Assembly (NCBI RefSeq): GCF_030272615.1
Contig: NC_081412.1
Location: 143,635,247-143,699,246, forward strand
DNA: 64,000 nucleotides
Origin: Cryptomeria japonica
Lineage: Eukaryota > Streptophyta > Pinopsida > Cupressales > Cupressaceae
Reading direction: 5' to 3'
This document shows, one piece after another, positions 36,891 through 49,515 of this stretch (position 1 is the stretch's first letter; every line of letters begins with the position of its first letter). The position numbers and the translations under genes were made by a program. The notes beneath the pieces were generated by a model, which did no database searches, had not been told where the DNA came from, and was given only the letters and a program-made list of their open reading frames with translations.

Positions 36891-36989
36891 AGTTCTCAGT
36901 TTCTATTTTCTGTTGGTTTATTTTGCTACTAATCTTCTGTTTACAGCCCGTGGTGGATTCGCAGAGAGGATTAGATTAGTAATTTTGCA

Positions 36990-37320
36990 TGCACATCTCA
37001 CAACAGTTAAAATTGACATGCATGGATAAATCTCACACTTTAATTTTCAGTGCTTAAAATCAACAATAGTTAAAAAGGACATGCATGGATAAATCTCACA
37101 CTTCAATTTTAGTGCTTAAAATCAACAACAGTTAAAATTGACATGCATGGATAATCTCACACTTCGTTGTTGGTGCTTAAAATGAACATGGGATAAAATT
37201 GACATGCATGTATCTCACACTTGGTTTTTGGTGCTTAAAAATCAAACAAATGGTTAAAATTGACATGTATGCCTTCATTCTTGGATTTGGTGTTTAAAAT
37301 TGACATGTACATGCGGATCT
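36990..37320 (+). repeat. E2 leader tandem repeat, about 55-63 bp unit, five copies
   Basis: Each unit holds 'gttaaaattgacatgcatgg', 'atctcacactt' and 'gtgcttaaaat'. The copies drift towards the right end. Confidence 0.8.
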
Positions 37321-38313
37321 AACACCTAAATTTGGGCTATAAAAAGAATGTGAATCAGGCTGCATTAGATTAAATCATTTTTCATTTTCTTAAGGGAAAA
37401 GAACTTTTCATTGTGTTTGGGGTGGACCTAGTATTACACTAACTAACTTTCTACCCGCCATCGGACCTAAGGGAGAAAGAAGGGAGGTGACAACGACATC
37501 CAAATTTTCTTTTATTCTACATAGTGAGGGGTATCTTTGATTGGGGCTTTCATCACCCCACATAGGTACTTTGAATTGGGATGCATTGGGGATATCATCT
37601 CTCCCAGCGTACTCTCGAACGGGTTTTTTGAGCTGCTATATAAATATACTGGTTATGCGGCTAGAGTGTTGAGTGAATTCGACATATGTGGGGGCCTTCC
37701 CTGCACCGATAATCTCAACTAAAGCCTTAAGTGGCTTGATCTGAGAATCCATCGTTGGATCGGGATCCCTCGAAACCTAATACTAAGAACCAATTTAGTT
37801 GCCAAAAATCCTACATCCAGTGGTTCTGGGAGTGTGGATCGTACCCCATAGATACCCCTCATGTACCTTACATTATGGGATAAAAATCCCTTGGTGATAA
37901 GATCTTCAGATCTTCAGGGTAAGAGAGACTAGCATGCCCAAGAAGTGTGTGCCGTGGAGTGGAGCCAGTGCTGCCAGACTCTCTATTTGTCCATCTTGTT
38001 TCGGTATTTTGCTGCGGGGGCCTCACTGAATGGTGTCCACTATCTAGCCTAAGATTTTATTCCGTGCTTTTTTATGTATCGTTGTGATAGACCAGTATTG
38101 AGTCAGTCCTTTGGGCTATTTCAGGCCCTATCCTACATATCTTTGAATTTTCTGAGATTGTATGAAATTTGAGTCAGTCAGCTATACATACCTACCAACC
38201 ATTGTTCTCATATTTGGAAAATTGCAAAACATTGTCCTACACACGAGGTTACCAAAAAATAAAGTCCATTTTGAAACTGATTCTCAAAACATCCTTACAT
38301 ACTTGTGACCATA
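37321..38313 (+). other. E2 leader, no clear gene
   Basis: No convincing coding region is seen. The block 'tttgattggggctttcatcacccc' resembles the E7 leader near 19255 in wording and position. Short open frames here lack protein-like composition. Confidence 0.45.
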
Positions 38314-38485
38314 GGCATAGTCCTACTTACATCCTCATTATCATCCATAGTCCTTTGAATAGTCCCACTTACATCCTCATTATCATCCTTAGTCTTTTGC
38401 ATAGTCCTACTTACGTCCTCATTATCATCCATAGTCCTTTTCATAGTCCTACTTACATCCTCATTATCATCCTAAGTCTTTTGCA
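38314..38485 (+). repeat. E2 leader tandem repeat, about 48-50 bp unit, four copies
   Basis: The unit carries 'cctacttacatcctcatta' followed by 'tcatccatagtccttt'. It produces an artificial repetitive reading (SPTYILIII), which I do not treat as a protein. Confidence 0.8.
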
Positions 38486-38594
38486 TTATCATCCATATTA
38501 GTTGCATAGTCCACCATTTATCATATACATCTTCACCTAGACCTCATATACATCTAGGTCCATTATAAGTTATAGGTCCATAACATCTACCTTT

Positions 38595-38876
38595 ATGGGT
38601 CTCCCAGGTGATGGTTTGCTCCCCTTCAAGCAACCTAATCTAGTTCCAAACGATGGTCAACAAGAAATCATTGATGGTCTAGCTAACTTAGCTTGGGATT
38701 TAAGAAGAAGCGCACCCTAGTATATGGGAGTTATATACGAGATAGATATTGAGTCTAGGATTGCCCATAAGATTGATAGAGAGATTGAGACTGAACAACT
38801 TCGTCAACAAATGGAAAGACTTGCATTAGAGAAAGCTAGAAAGGCTAAAAAGGTCTCACATCAAAATCCTCAATAG
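38595..38876 (+). pseudogene. E2 short reading upstream of gag
   Basis: The reading starts MGLPGDGLLPFKQPNLVPND and ends in a Glu/Arg/Lys-rich helix (ETEQLRQQMERLALEKARK). Protein-like composition and a clear start suggest a small coding unit before gag. It is not intact. The role is unknown. Confidence 0.4.
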
Positions 38877-38973
38877 AGAGTCTAGTATAGTATTGCATAC
38901 CTCATATTTACGTCTACTATCTAGTGTTAGGTCATCGTCTAACATAGAACCATCATCATATAAGAAATTTTAG

Positions 38974-41153
38974 ATGCCCGTCACAAGGTCCCAGAAAGCA
39001 AAAGGAATAATGGACCCGAACAACACACAGTCTATAAACCCTACTTGGAACATGGACATGTCAATAGGTCAACACTTAGGTACACAAACAATGTCCACCA
39101 TAAACGAATTACAACAACATCTGACAAAGGAAGAAATTGAGTCCGCACAACAAGACCCGCATGTCCTCATGATCCTAGATGCACTTATACATAGTGATAG
39201 GGACAAGTATCTTTCACTGTTAATACAAAATGGGGAAAAATTACTCGAGGATTTTGATGTCACAAAGATTTTACCACCAGGAAAAAATTTAGGTCAAGAT
39301 AACAATCAAACACTACCCTTGACGCAAATACAAGCAATGACCTCTAGTCTTCCTCAAAACGTACCTCTTCCAACAAATGTCAACACAAGTGAAAACTTTC
39401 AAACAAGCGTATCATCTTTAGTGATCAATGCTAGTATACCATTACAGAGCATACCGATAGTGTCAAGTATCTCAACACCTATTTAAATGCAAGCAACAAG
39501 GGTAAACCAACCTCCAATTTCCTATTCTATGGGATCCACATATGGTTATCAAAATCCAAATCTAGGTATTACCAATACAACAGGTACAAGTCAACCAAAC
39601 ATAGGTTCACATGTCGCCTATTTTACAATACCTATGGGAACACACAACACACAAGGTTATAATCTTGGTACCTTTCAACAACCTCCTAGTTATGCAACTA
39701 TGAATCCTTTTGTGGGACATACACACACACACAAGGTATACCTTTGACTTCAACAGATATTCTGACACAGCAAGTACAGAGTTTGCAACAACAAATGATG
39801 ACCATGCAAACTGGTAATGATAAAAAGAGCTACACAATGCAGGACTTACGTCCTTATCCATTTGATCACACATTATACATGCCACCCTTCCCACAACATT
39901 TTGAAACGCCCAAATTTGATAGATATCGAGGGAAGGGTGATCCTAGAGATCATATCAGAGAATTTTTTACGGCATGTATAGAAGTTGCCTCAGAAGATAC
40001 TTACCTAATGAGACTATTCCCTAAAAGTCTGGGAGGTCCGACTTTAGAGTGGTTTTCACATCTACCACCAACCATCATGTCATGGGGAGAATTAGCAGAA
40101 CAATTTATTGCAAACTTCTCGCACAACATTGACACCCCGATTACTTTGATGGATTTATGTGCCGCTAAGCAATACGAGAATGAAACATTTGCATCCTTCA
40201 TACAATGATGGAGGGCTCTCTACAGAAGATGCAAGACATTTATCCCAGAAATAGAGCAAGTGGATATGTTTACAGAAAATTTAATTCCTAAGATAAAATA
40301 TCCCATACAAATGCAGTGTCTTACCACATTCAAACAAATCATAGAAAAGGCTCTCAACTGTGAGAAGGGCTTGGTAGAACAAGGTCTTATTAAGTATGGC
40401 AATACAAACAATAATGACAAATCTAAGTTTTGGTCAAGAAACAAAAATGTGACCAATGATGGTATTGTAGACGCCAAAACAATAAACAAAACTCAACCTG
40501 TTTTATCACTTGGAACGAGTCAGTCAACAAATCCACATATCGAGAATAACACAACCTCAACCAATGTAAATGCTACGCAAAATACAAACACAAGATACCC
40601 CAAGGTAAATGCTCCAAGGAGAAATTACACACCTTTAGGAGAACCTATTGAGTCAGCACTCAAAAAGTTAATACTGACAAATATGATCACTCTACTTGAA
40701 GTAAGAGTATATGAACCAGGTCCTTTCAAACCCACATGGTGGAATGACAACGATTTCTGTGATTATCATAGGACTAAAGGTCACAAAATGGCAAGTTGCT
40801 ACAAATTGAAAAACTTGATCCAAGATATGATAGACCAAGGGGATATCACAATTGATACGAATAAGACCTCAACAAACACAAATCATACAATTTTTAAAGA
40901 TGCATTTGTTAAGAATGACAAGGGAAAAGCTACCACATCAGGTACCCAAGACAACACGGCTAATTACACGAAAGTCTCATACGACTACACTATTCATGCC
41001 ATTAGCTCAGGAGAGACAACAAATGATGATTCACAAGAAACACCTGATCAGGAGGACCAATATCAAGACACTCATAAAGATAACAACCAAATTTGCATGA
41101 TATCTGAAGGACCAAAGTACAACAATGATACGAATCTTTGTCTCCAAGACTAG
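38974..41153 (+). pseudogene. E2 gag (broken)
   Basis: The start MPVTRSQKAKG at 38974 leads into an Asn/Thr/Gln-rich head. The retrotransposon gag domain lies at about 39890-40400 (FDRYRGKGDPRDHIREFF, GPTLEWFSHLPP, SWGELAEQFIANFS). A knuckle CDYHRTKGHKMASC lies at about 40758-40800. Gag forms the particle shell and packages element RNA. The layout is that of Tat-lineage Gag proteins. It is broken in a few places. Confidence 0.85.
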
Positions 41154-41519
41154 GGGCAGGATCAACCATCTCACTCAAATTGGTTTGAAGATGAACTCAT
41201 TGAACATATTATGAGTGTCAAACATAGACATTGGGACTATGAAGAAGGATTTAATATAGATCTAGATAAGACAGCCTATGATACAAATGATACAATTGCT
41301 ACAATCACAATTACTCCCAGAGACAGAGACTGTGCAATGGTTACTCGCAGGTCAAAGGTAACCTTGCAAGGGATACCACAAAATCAACCACCAACCATAG
41401 GGACTTACAATGTAGTTGAGAAACTTAAGAAAAATTCAGCATAGATATCCTTATTCGAACTACTGTGTATTTCACCCAATCATAGAGCTATACTGGACAA
41501 AGCACTTCAAGATTAAATA

Positions 41520-42215
41520 GTGGACAGAGATATAGATGAACGTGCCTTCCAGTCTATGGTAGGAAATCTGACACATGGTACACATATTGCATTTACAGAA
41601 CAAGATATTCCTAGTGATAAATTGCTTCATAATGACCCACTACATCTGGAAGCTTACATTCACAAGAAAAGAATCAGAAGAGTACTTATAGATGGTGGAG
41701 CCAGTCTGAACATTTGTACCTTAAAACTGGTCAAAGCACTGGGATATTCTGAACTTCACATTGATTCTTCCAAAAGGATAAACATCAAGGCTTACGTTGA
41801 TGAAGAACGTCCATCTAAAGGCATTGTAGCATTAGCTATACAAGTAGGACCAATAATGAAAGAGGTAACTTTTCAAGTCTTGGATAGAGAGCTGGGATAT
41901 AACATGTTATTGGGCCGCCCATGGATGCACACTATGCAAGCAGTACCATCTACATTTCATCAGTGTGTCAAATTCCCATACAATGGTATTGAAATCACCA
42001 TAAAGGGCGATCCAAATCTGTTTCAACATTGTAATTATCTAAAAGACAGTGTCGATAATCAGGTACCTATCAATCAGGCTGCACCTCTCACTACACAGTT
42101 GGAAATATTGAAAATCACAGAAATACAACAAGATATGCCTACGACATCCTCCTTACAAATAAAGGATATGGGTTGTGGAGAGTACTCTATTGCAAATACT
42201 TTAAATGGGAAATAG
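41520..42215 (+). pseudogene. E2 aspartic protease
   Basis: The reading contains RVLIDGGASLNICTLKLVKAL, the active-site region in the DGGA form common in Tat-lineage elements, and later LGYNMLLGRPWMHTM, the second conserved protease block (ILLGRPW). The enzyme cleaves the element polyprotein. This stretch itself is open over 231 residues. Confidence 0.85.
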
Positions 42216-42344
42216 TTATCTCTTTCTCCTAAGTCCTTTGGGAAACCTCACACTACAGTACAAAAGAAAGACAAAGGAAAAGAAATTGTCAGATACTCAG
42301 ACTCATGCTCTTTCATTAGATGGGGAGACTTAGAGGAAGAATCC

Positions 42345-42686
42345 TTGAATGAAGATGTTAACCATTGGATATATAGAGAAGAAGATCATATGACAACACC
42401 CAGAATACACACAGATCAGTATGGCAATGGATTCAAAATACTCCAAAGACATGGATATGATGGTACCATAGGCCTAGGGTTACAAAAGCAAGGAAGACTG
42501 GAACCTATTGTTCCTAATGATAATCCAGGAAATCAAGGATTGGGATACAAGCATGTACAACATATCACACAAGCCAGACAACGTACCCTTGATATACTAA
42601 ATCGACCAAGTAAACCACCAGATTACATATCACAAAGGAATTGGTCCACACAGGCTCTTCCATCTTCAACTCAAACAAGCAATTAG
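42345..42686 (+). pseudogene. E2 G-patch domain
   Basis: NGFKILQRHGYDGTIGLGL and NPGNQGLGYKH give the Gly-rich, aromatic-containing pattern of a G-patch. This motif normally binds RNA or activates helicases. G-patch domains between protease and reverse transcriptase are known in some retroviruses and plant Gypsy elements. The piece lies between the protease and reverse transcriptase of E2. Confidence 0.75.
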
Positions 42687-43631
42687 GTACCTACATCACC
42701 AAGCACAAAATCAGATGGGGAAGACATGAGACAACTTTTGCAAGAACCCACCGCGGAGTTACAAAATGATGCAGTTATTGACACAACAATACAGGCTAAT
42801 ATGGCAATAGATGCAGGATTACCCCCACCACCTAATTCCCACCCATGGTTATTGTCACTACTTTTACCACAAGAAACAACTCAAGCTCAACCAGACGAAA
42901 CAGATGAAGAAAGATTGCAAAGGCTTATACCTGGCTTAAGAAGGGTCACTAATGCACAAAGAAGACCAGTCAATTTATAAAGGAACCAGGGATAGGAACA
43001 AGAAGAAATAAGTGATGATAGCCCATATGATAAAACATATATTGACAGTGAGACAAATTCTCATGACTACGAATTCTTATCACTCCATGATTCTAGTCCA
43101 CCAAAAAGTGTAATAGTACAGAATCAAATAAGGCTTATACAAGATGAAGATACACAAAGCCAGTCAAACAATCAAGTCTTCATGTTATCCAAGTCTACTA
43201 AAGAAGGGAGTAATGATTTACCCCTAGTACATTCACACTTTATTGATTGGGGGCAAGAAGGAAAATCAATGCTAGATTGGTTTGAAAATGACGAAGCGAT
43301 TTCAAAATTTTTAGGAGTCAGAAAGGGATTTCCGCAAGGTGATCATAAAGAAAGGTTTGCTATAGACCTAAATAGAATGGTGTACTTCGGAGAAGAAAGT
43401 ACTTCTCAAATAGAAGATAAGGATCAAACTACCCCTAATGACTTGGGAAATCTTCCTATGGAAAGCGAAAGTTTAGCATTACTTACAGAGGAAGCAGAAG
43501 AAGTAAATATAGCAGAAGGGGAAGTTGTACATAACATCCATCTGGCAAAATCACTGAGCAAAGAAGAAAAAGACAGATTCATTCATTTTTTCAAACAATG
43601 ACCTATCAAATTTGGTTGGTCCTATTTAGAC
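42687..43631 (+). pseudogene. E2 linker between G-patch and reverse transcriptase
   Basis: Acidic, Glu/Asp/Gln-rich sequence with open stretches at 42726-42980 and 43182-43601. No named domain is visible. It is probably the polyprotein linker. Confidence 0.5.
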
Positions 43632-44560
43632 ATGCCGGGCTTAGATTCTGAATTAGTGTTGCATCACTTACCATTGATACTAGGAGTTAAACCTTACAAG
43701 AAAAAATTAAGAAAGATGCATCCAAGTATTGCATTGCTAGTTAAAATAGAATTACAAAAGTTGCTGGATGTAGGTTTTATCAGACCTATTGACTACGCAG
43801 AATGGATATCCAACCTAGTACCTGTGACTAAGCCCATGGGAGGCATCAGAATTTGTACGGATTTTTGAGATCTAAATAAAGCTTGCCCTAAGGATGACTT
43901 CCCACTACCTAATATTGACATGATAGTTGACCTCATAGCTGGAAATGAGATGCTATCCTTAATGGATGGTTTTTCAAGATACAACCATATTAAAATTGCA
44001 CCAGAAGATCAACATAAAATGGCCTTTACCTACCCATAGGGAATGTACTACTAGAATGTGATGCCATTTGGTCTTAAAAATGTCGGGGCAACATACCAAA
44101 GAGCCATGACAACATTATTTCATGACATGATCCATAACATAATGGAAGATTACGTAGATGACATATTGGCTAAATCATAAACCAAAGAAAGTCACCTTGA
44201 AGTTCTTACATAGATATTTGATCGGTTGGAATAGTATAATGTCAGAATAAATCCAAAGAAATGTGTGTTTGGCATAACAATAGGTAAACTATTAGGGTTT
44301 ATAGTATCAAACAGAGGAATTGAAATAGACCCTACTAAGGTAAAGGCAATCATTGATATGCAACCTCCATCAACACTTAAACAACTCAGAGGGTTACAAG
44401 GAAGATTGCAATCCATAAGGAGATTCATAGCACAGTTAGCAGATAAGTGTCACCCATTCCAACATTTACTCAGGAAAGGAGTTACTTTTAAATGGATGAA
44501 ACAATGCCAGGAAGCTTTCCAAGCTCTAAAGGATTATCTTTTGAACACACCAGTGTTAAT
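43632..44560 (+). pseudogene. E2 reverse transcriptase (broken)
   Basis: The blocks LQKLLDVGFIRPIDYAEWIS, VTKPMGGIRICTDF, DLNKACPKDDFPLP, MDGFSRYNHIKIAPEDQHK and VMPFGLKNVGATYQRAM are all visible, with the catalytic YVDD at 44151-44162. These are the standard Ty3/Gypsy reverse transcriptase motifs. The thumb and connection follow (SNRGIEIDPTKVKAI, LQGRLQSIRRFI). It is broken in several places. Confidence 0.9.
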
Positions 44561-44900
44561 ATCTCCTACTCCGGGACAACCTCTATTGTTATACATATCA
44601 ACAACGAACTCAGCTCTAGGAGCTCTATTGGCACAACATGACAAAAATGGAAAAGAAAGAGCTATTTATTATATAAGTAGGACTCTGATCGACTATGAGC
44701 TTAATTATACCCCCATAGAGAGAGTATGCTTAGCAGTAATCTTTGCATCCCAAAAGCTCAAACACTACATGTTGAGTCATAAGGTACAACTCATTGCATG
44801 ATTTGACCCACTCAAATACCTATTAAGCAGAGCGACATTGACCGGGCGATTGGCTAAGTGGGTTATGATCTTGAGCAAGTTTGATATAGAATACATAGAC
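44561..44900 (+). pseudogene. E2 RNase H (retroelement type)
   Basis: LLLYISTTNSALGALLAQ, YYISRTLIDYELNYTPIER and LAVIFASQKLKHYML are the usual Gypsy RNase H blocks, directly after the reverse transcriptase. Confidence 0.8.
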
Positions 44901-45520
44901 AGAAAAGCTATCAAAGGACAAATCGTAGCAGATCAATTAGCAGAGGCTCCTATAAAAGATAGTCACCCATTGCTGATAGACTTTCCAGACGAATCCGTGT
45001 TTACACTAACTACCCCAGTAATGTGGAAGTTATACTTTGATGGGTCATATACAAATCATGGATCTGGAGCAGGTATTCTCTTCATTACTCGTCAAGGGGA
45101 TATTATACCCAAGTCACTTAGGATCAATTTCCCATGCACCAATAATATGGCAGAATATGAAGCTCTCCTCATAGGGCTTCATACATCGATGCAATGGAAA
45201 ATACAAGAGTTACAGGTCTATGGTGTTTTGTAGTTAATTGTAAACCAGGTCAATGATGATTACAATATGAAGGATGAAAAAATCATGCCTTATAAAAAGT
45301 TGGTCGAAGATTACAAGGAGTATTTTAGCAAAATTACCTTCGAACAAATCCCCAGAATACAAAACAAGGCAGCAGATGCAATGGCGACCGTAGGATCTCT
45401 TCTGAATATGCCTGCTAATGAAACTCAATTTGAGTTTATCATAGAACAGTTAATGCTACCTACATATGAGACTCCCTTATCAGACTATGTATGTGCAATT
45501 ATGGGTCCATAATCACCTTG
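44901..45520 (+). pseudogene. E2 second, archaeal-type RNase H
   Basis: WKLYFDGSYTNHGSGAGI and NNMAEYEALLIGLHTSM are the DG-S and E-containing blocks of the archaeal-type RNase H found in Tat-lineage Gypsy elements. The tail (YFSKITFEQIPRIQNKAADAMA) matches the C-terminal N..AD.LA block. Having two RNase H domains in series is the main support for placing E2 in Tat. Confidence 0.85.
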
Positions 45521-45599
45521 GTACAATGAAATATACACTTATTTGCATACCCAATACATGTCACCAGATCTGTCCTGAAATCAAAAGAAGACCTTTATT

Positions 45600-46760
45600 C
45601 ATTAGGTATTTAGATACACCATTATAGCTGATACTCTATATAGAAAGGGTTTCAATGGTACTCTTCTCCGATGTCTGGATGAGAATGAAGCACACCTTGC
45701 TTTAAAAGAAGTCCATGATGGAATTTGTGGGGCTCACCAAAGTGGTTTGCCATTATCAAAGAAACTGCTGAGAACAGGGTATTACTGGCCAACCATAGAA
45801 AAAGATGCTTATAGCTATGTACAAAAGTGTAAACAATGCCAAATGCATGGAGACCAATTCATGCACCAACACAAGATCTTCAACCCATCACATCACCATG
45901 GCCATTTTCACAATGGGGATTAGATCTAGTAGGTAAAATCAACCCTACTTCATCCAACGGGCACAAGTTTATCTTGACAACCACTGAATACTTTACAAAA
46001 TGGGTTGAGGCGATTCATTTAACATACACCATTGGAAAGAAGATAGCAAAATTCATGCTCAACTACATTATATGTAGATACGGAATTCCAATGTGCTTTG
46101 TTATAGATAACGGGCATCCATTTAAAAACCAGGAAGTGAAAGAGTTGTGTGACAAATTCTACATACAATAGAGATTTGCCACACCATATTATCCACAAAG
46201 TAATGGGCAAGCAGAGGCTACAAATAAAACAATATTGAAAATTCTTAAGAAAGTAGTTACTGACACAGGATGAGACTGGCATCTCCAGTTGAATCCTGCT
46301 CTTTGGGCATACAGAACAGGAGTACGCACACCTACAGGAGCAACACCATATTCCTTGGTCTATGGTATAGAAGTGATACTCCCCATTGAAGTAGAAATAT
46401 CATCCCTAAGAGTATCCTTATAGAACATTATATCAGAAGAAGACTACAGGGTAGCAAGGTTGCAAGAACTAGAGACCCTTCATGAAAAATGACAAACAAC
46501 ATTCAATCATTTACAAGGATATCAAAATAGACTGAGATGAAGTTACAATAAAAGGGTCCACCCATGAACCTTTCAAGTGGGAGATCTAGTCCTTAAAGAG
46601 AATCAAAGGAACTTAGCAGAATGAGAAAGGCCAGGGAAATTCGAACCTAATTGGCTAGGTCCTTTCATTATAACAAGGGTCATAGGTAATGGTGCCTATC
46701 ATTTGGCTACCATGGAGGGAGATCCAATCTTAGACCCTATGAACAACATGCACCTTAAGT
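45600..46760 (+). pseudogene. E2 integrase (broken)
   Basis: The zinc region (AHLALKEVHDGICGAHQSG, then a CX2C pair in QKCKQCQMHG), the core with WGLDLVGKINPTS, CFVIDNGHPFKN and FATPYYPQSNGQAEATNK (D, D, E positions), and the C-terminal part ending in NWLGPFIITRVIGNGAYHLAT are all present. No chromodomain follows, as expected for Tat. It is broken in several places. Confidence 0.9.
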
Positions 46761-47895
46761 GATATTATACCTAAAGGGCTATATAGTTTACATTTTGCTT
46801 TCTGCATCACATATCATATCATTTAAAACACTGCATAACATGTAGTTTCCTTTTTAGACGTATTGCATTCTTAAAATTCTGCATTCTTTTATAGAAGCAT
46901 CAAATAAAACAAGGCAACTGTTCAAGTTTATCATTCATTGACTTCTAAAGAAAACGAGGGTCATCGCCTTTCTTAGATATTCGGACATGAAGTCTTTGGG
47001 GTTCTAAAGTCATTCATTCTCAACATTACCCTGGGATGATGCTTTACTTATGGTTGGGTAGTGATTTCATTATTTGAGACTTGTTAACCCACAATCTATC
47101 AATTGCTATACCTCAAACACAATAAATCTCTAATTCATTCTAGACACCTAGTTGATCATATGACTAGTGAAAAATCTAAAATTCTACTTCAGCGCAACTG
47201 TAATTGTCACACCCAAGTAGGTTTCATTACTTACAAGTCAAGGCAAGAAAATAAAAATAAAAAGAGCAATGCCAAATATCCATCTAAAGGCAAAAAGAGA
47301 AATGATATATAACTGAAATATCATGTATACAAATGCGATAAAAACCTTGACTATGGGAACATATAAGTAACTCCATCAGGGCTATGAACGCCTATTGGCA
47401 ATGGAGCAATATTTGAGAAATTATAGTCTATAACCTCGTTGGAGCTCTCAAGGCTTGCTGGCAGTGAGGCTCTATTCGGGATGCTTTTGAAGTTAGAAAA
47501 ATCATGTAGCTAGTCATATAGGATGCTAAGGATCTTTAGTGAACACAAGAGCGATAATTAATGCATCTGCACACGCATGGGCAAACGAAGATCAAAGTTT
47601 CAAGAACCAATGGGGAAGTTTTCCATGTCTCCATTTCTAAATCCTAGTCACTAAGTGTGTTGAGATGAATGTTCTGAAGGGCCTTAGAGATCAATTGACC
47701 ACTTATCTATGAAATGTTTTGCACCTCCATTTCAATTGGTGTATTCAAAATGCAAAAACAACCACAATCAACCTTGTTCGAATAGGAAATGCATCTTCAT
47801 CCTGCATGTTGCATTCACATAGGTCATGTTAAAAATTCATTTGTCTCCATAGGCATTCTACAGATCATCATGTCATACAGGTCTACACACTGGGG
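46761..47895 (+). other. E2 3' spacer, no gene seen
   Basis: No reading here has protein-like composition or a recognisable motif. Long non-coding spacers after integrase are usual in Tat elements. Confidence 0.55.
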
Positions 47896-48320
47896 GCATA
47901 ACTGAAAAAATCCAAAAAATTGGATAAAGTCTTGAAAAAATCCTAAAAATTAGTTAAAGTCCTGAAAAAATCCTAAAAAATAGTTAACGTCCTGAAAAAA
48001 TCCAAAAAATCGTATAAAGTCTTGAAAAAATTCAAAAACAATTGAAAAACTCAAAATTCAAAAACAATTGAAAAACTCAAAATTCAAAAACATTGGAAAA
48101 CTCAAAATTCAAAAACATTGGAAAACTCAAAACCCAAAAACATTGAAAATCATGAAATACCAAAAACATCCATATAAAGTCCTAAAAAAATCATCCAAAA
48201 ACATCCATATACGATCCTAAAAAAATCAACCAAAAACATTCAAATATCGATCTACATAATCCAAAAACATCGAAAAAGCTCTTGGAAAAGAACTAAAAAT
48301 AAAAAATCAATCAATCAAAA
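47896..48320 (+). repeat. E2 3' spacer tandem repeats (A-rich)
   Basis: About four units of roughly 35 bases ('gtcctgaaaaaatcctaaaa') are followed by about five units of roughly 23-25 bases ('aattcaaaaacattggaaaa'), and then degraded forms ending in 'aaaaacatccatata'. Confidence 0.8.
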
Positions 48321-49187
48321 ACTTGCAATAAGATGTCTTGTGAGAAACAAATACCCTAGCATATATCCAGCAAACACTTCGCACAAAGTTAACAAAGGAT
48401 ATGACTATCTAGTCAAACATCTGGAATCAACTGATCAAACTGTCTTATCAATTGTATCATATCCATATCAACGTGATCATTATCTTGTCTTAAATAGAAG
48501 AGGATACACTCAAAATCAGATAGGTTAGTCTTAAACGGGGTCCGCAACTTTCTAAGATCAGACATTATCAACCATCACATCAAACAACTGAGAACGAAGG
48601 CACAAGGTCAGTATAGCTGCTGAATTTTGTCCGGGTCAGTCTTTATCTTTTTATCATTTGGTGATAGATATTGTTTCTATGCTACTCAAGGATGTCCACA
48701 AGTGACTAGAGGAGCTGTGATGAGCATTATATTTTTCTTTGTTTGCTGTTTGTGGTGTGAACCGATGAAATTCTAGGGAAATTTCTCTAGTGGGTGTCTG
48801 TGATAAGAGCCTTCACATCAAAGTGAAATCGCCACACATACCTCGACCCCTAACGTAATTCCCAGAATGGAGGGTTCACTCCTTGTCTGCTACGTGTTTG
48901 TTTCTACAACGAGATATCTTTGCATCTTGGTTCCTTATACCTTGATGTGCTAAGGTTTCATTTCTCAAATAATAAGGCTTAGTGATGAGTATATATTGAC
49001 ACAGTAAAATATGTGACACAGGTTTGTGATTCATTCAATTTCATTATCATCTTCATCTCATTTGCTTATTGATAGTTTGTTGGTTTCTCATCTCCTATCT
49101 AAATCACATTCTTTCTAACATTCTTTCTATCATCAATTTTTCTCTCTACCATCTGACTAACATTTCTTCAAGGAGTATCTGAGTTAA
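48321..49187 (+). other. E2 3' spacer, no gene seen
   Basis: No coding region or named signal is supported in this stretch. Confidence 0.5.
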
Positions 49188-49204
49188 AATTGATTCAACC
49201 ATTA

Positions 49205-49380
49205 TCATACAAAAATACATTCATTATAGGTTCATTTGGATTCATTATAGGTTCATTTTCATTCATTATAGGTTCATTTAGGTTCATTTTCATTCATTAT
49301 AGGTTCATTTGCATTCATTATAGGTTCATTTGCATTCATTATGGGTTCATTTACATTCATTATTGCATTCATTTAGATCA
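49205..49380 (+). repeat. E2 3' spacer tandem repeat, about 22-24 bp unit
   Basis: The unit 'ttcattataggttcatttgc' occurs about eight times with small changes. The apparent protein FIIGSFxFIIGSF is a by-product of the repeat. Confidence 0.85.
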
Positions 49381-49515
49381 TCATTACTACATGCATGTAT
49401 TACCATTGCATTTTAGAATCATATAGAACTCAAATAGATATGCATCATACAACTCATAAGCCCGAAGGCTTAGATAACATGATCAACCAACACTGCCTCT
49501 ATCAGTAGGTGGATC

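Noticed and set aside
38169-38501. Ile/Ser/Pro repeat protein
   Set aside because: It is the translation of a 48-50 bp tandem DNA repeat in the E2 leader.
47896-48320. CRISPR-like array
   Set aside because: The units are contiguous and A-rich with no unique spacers, and the surroundings are a plant retroelement.
49190-49426. FIIGSF repeat protein
   Set aside because: It is the translation of a 22-24 bp tandem DNA repeat in the E2 3' spacer.
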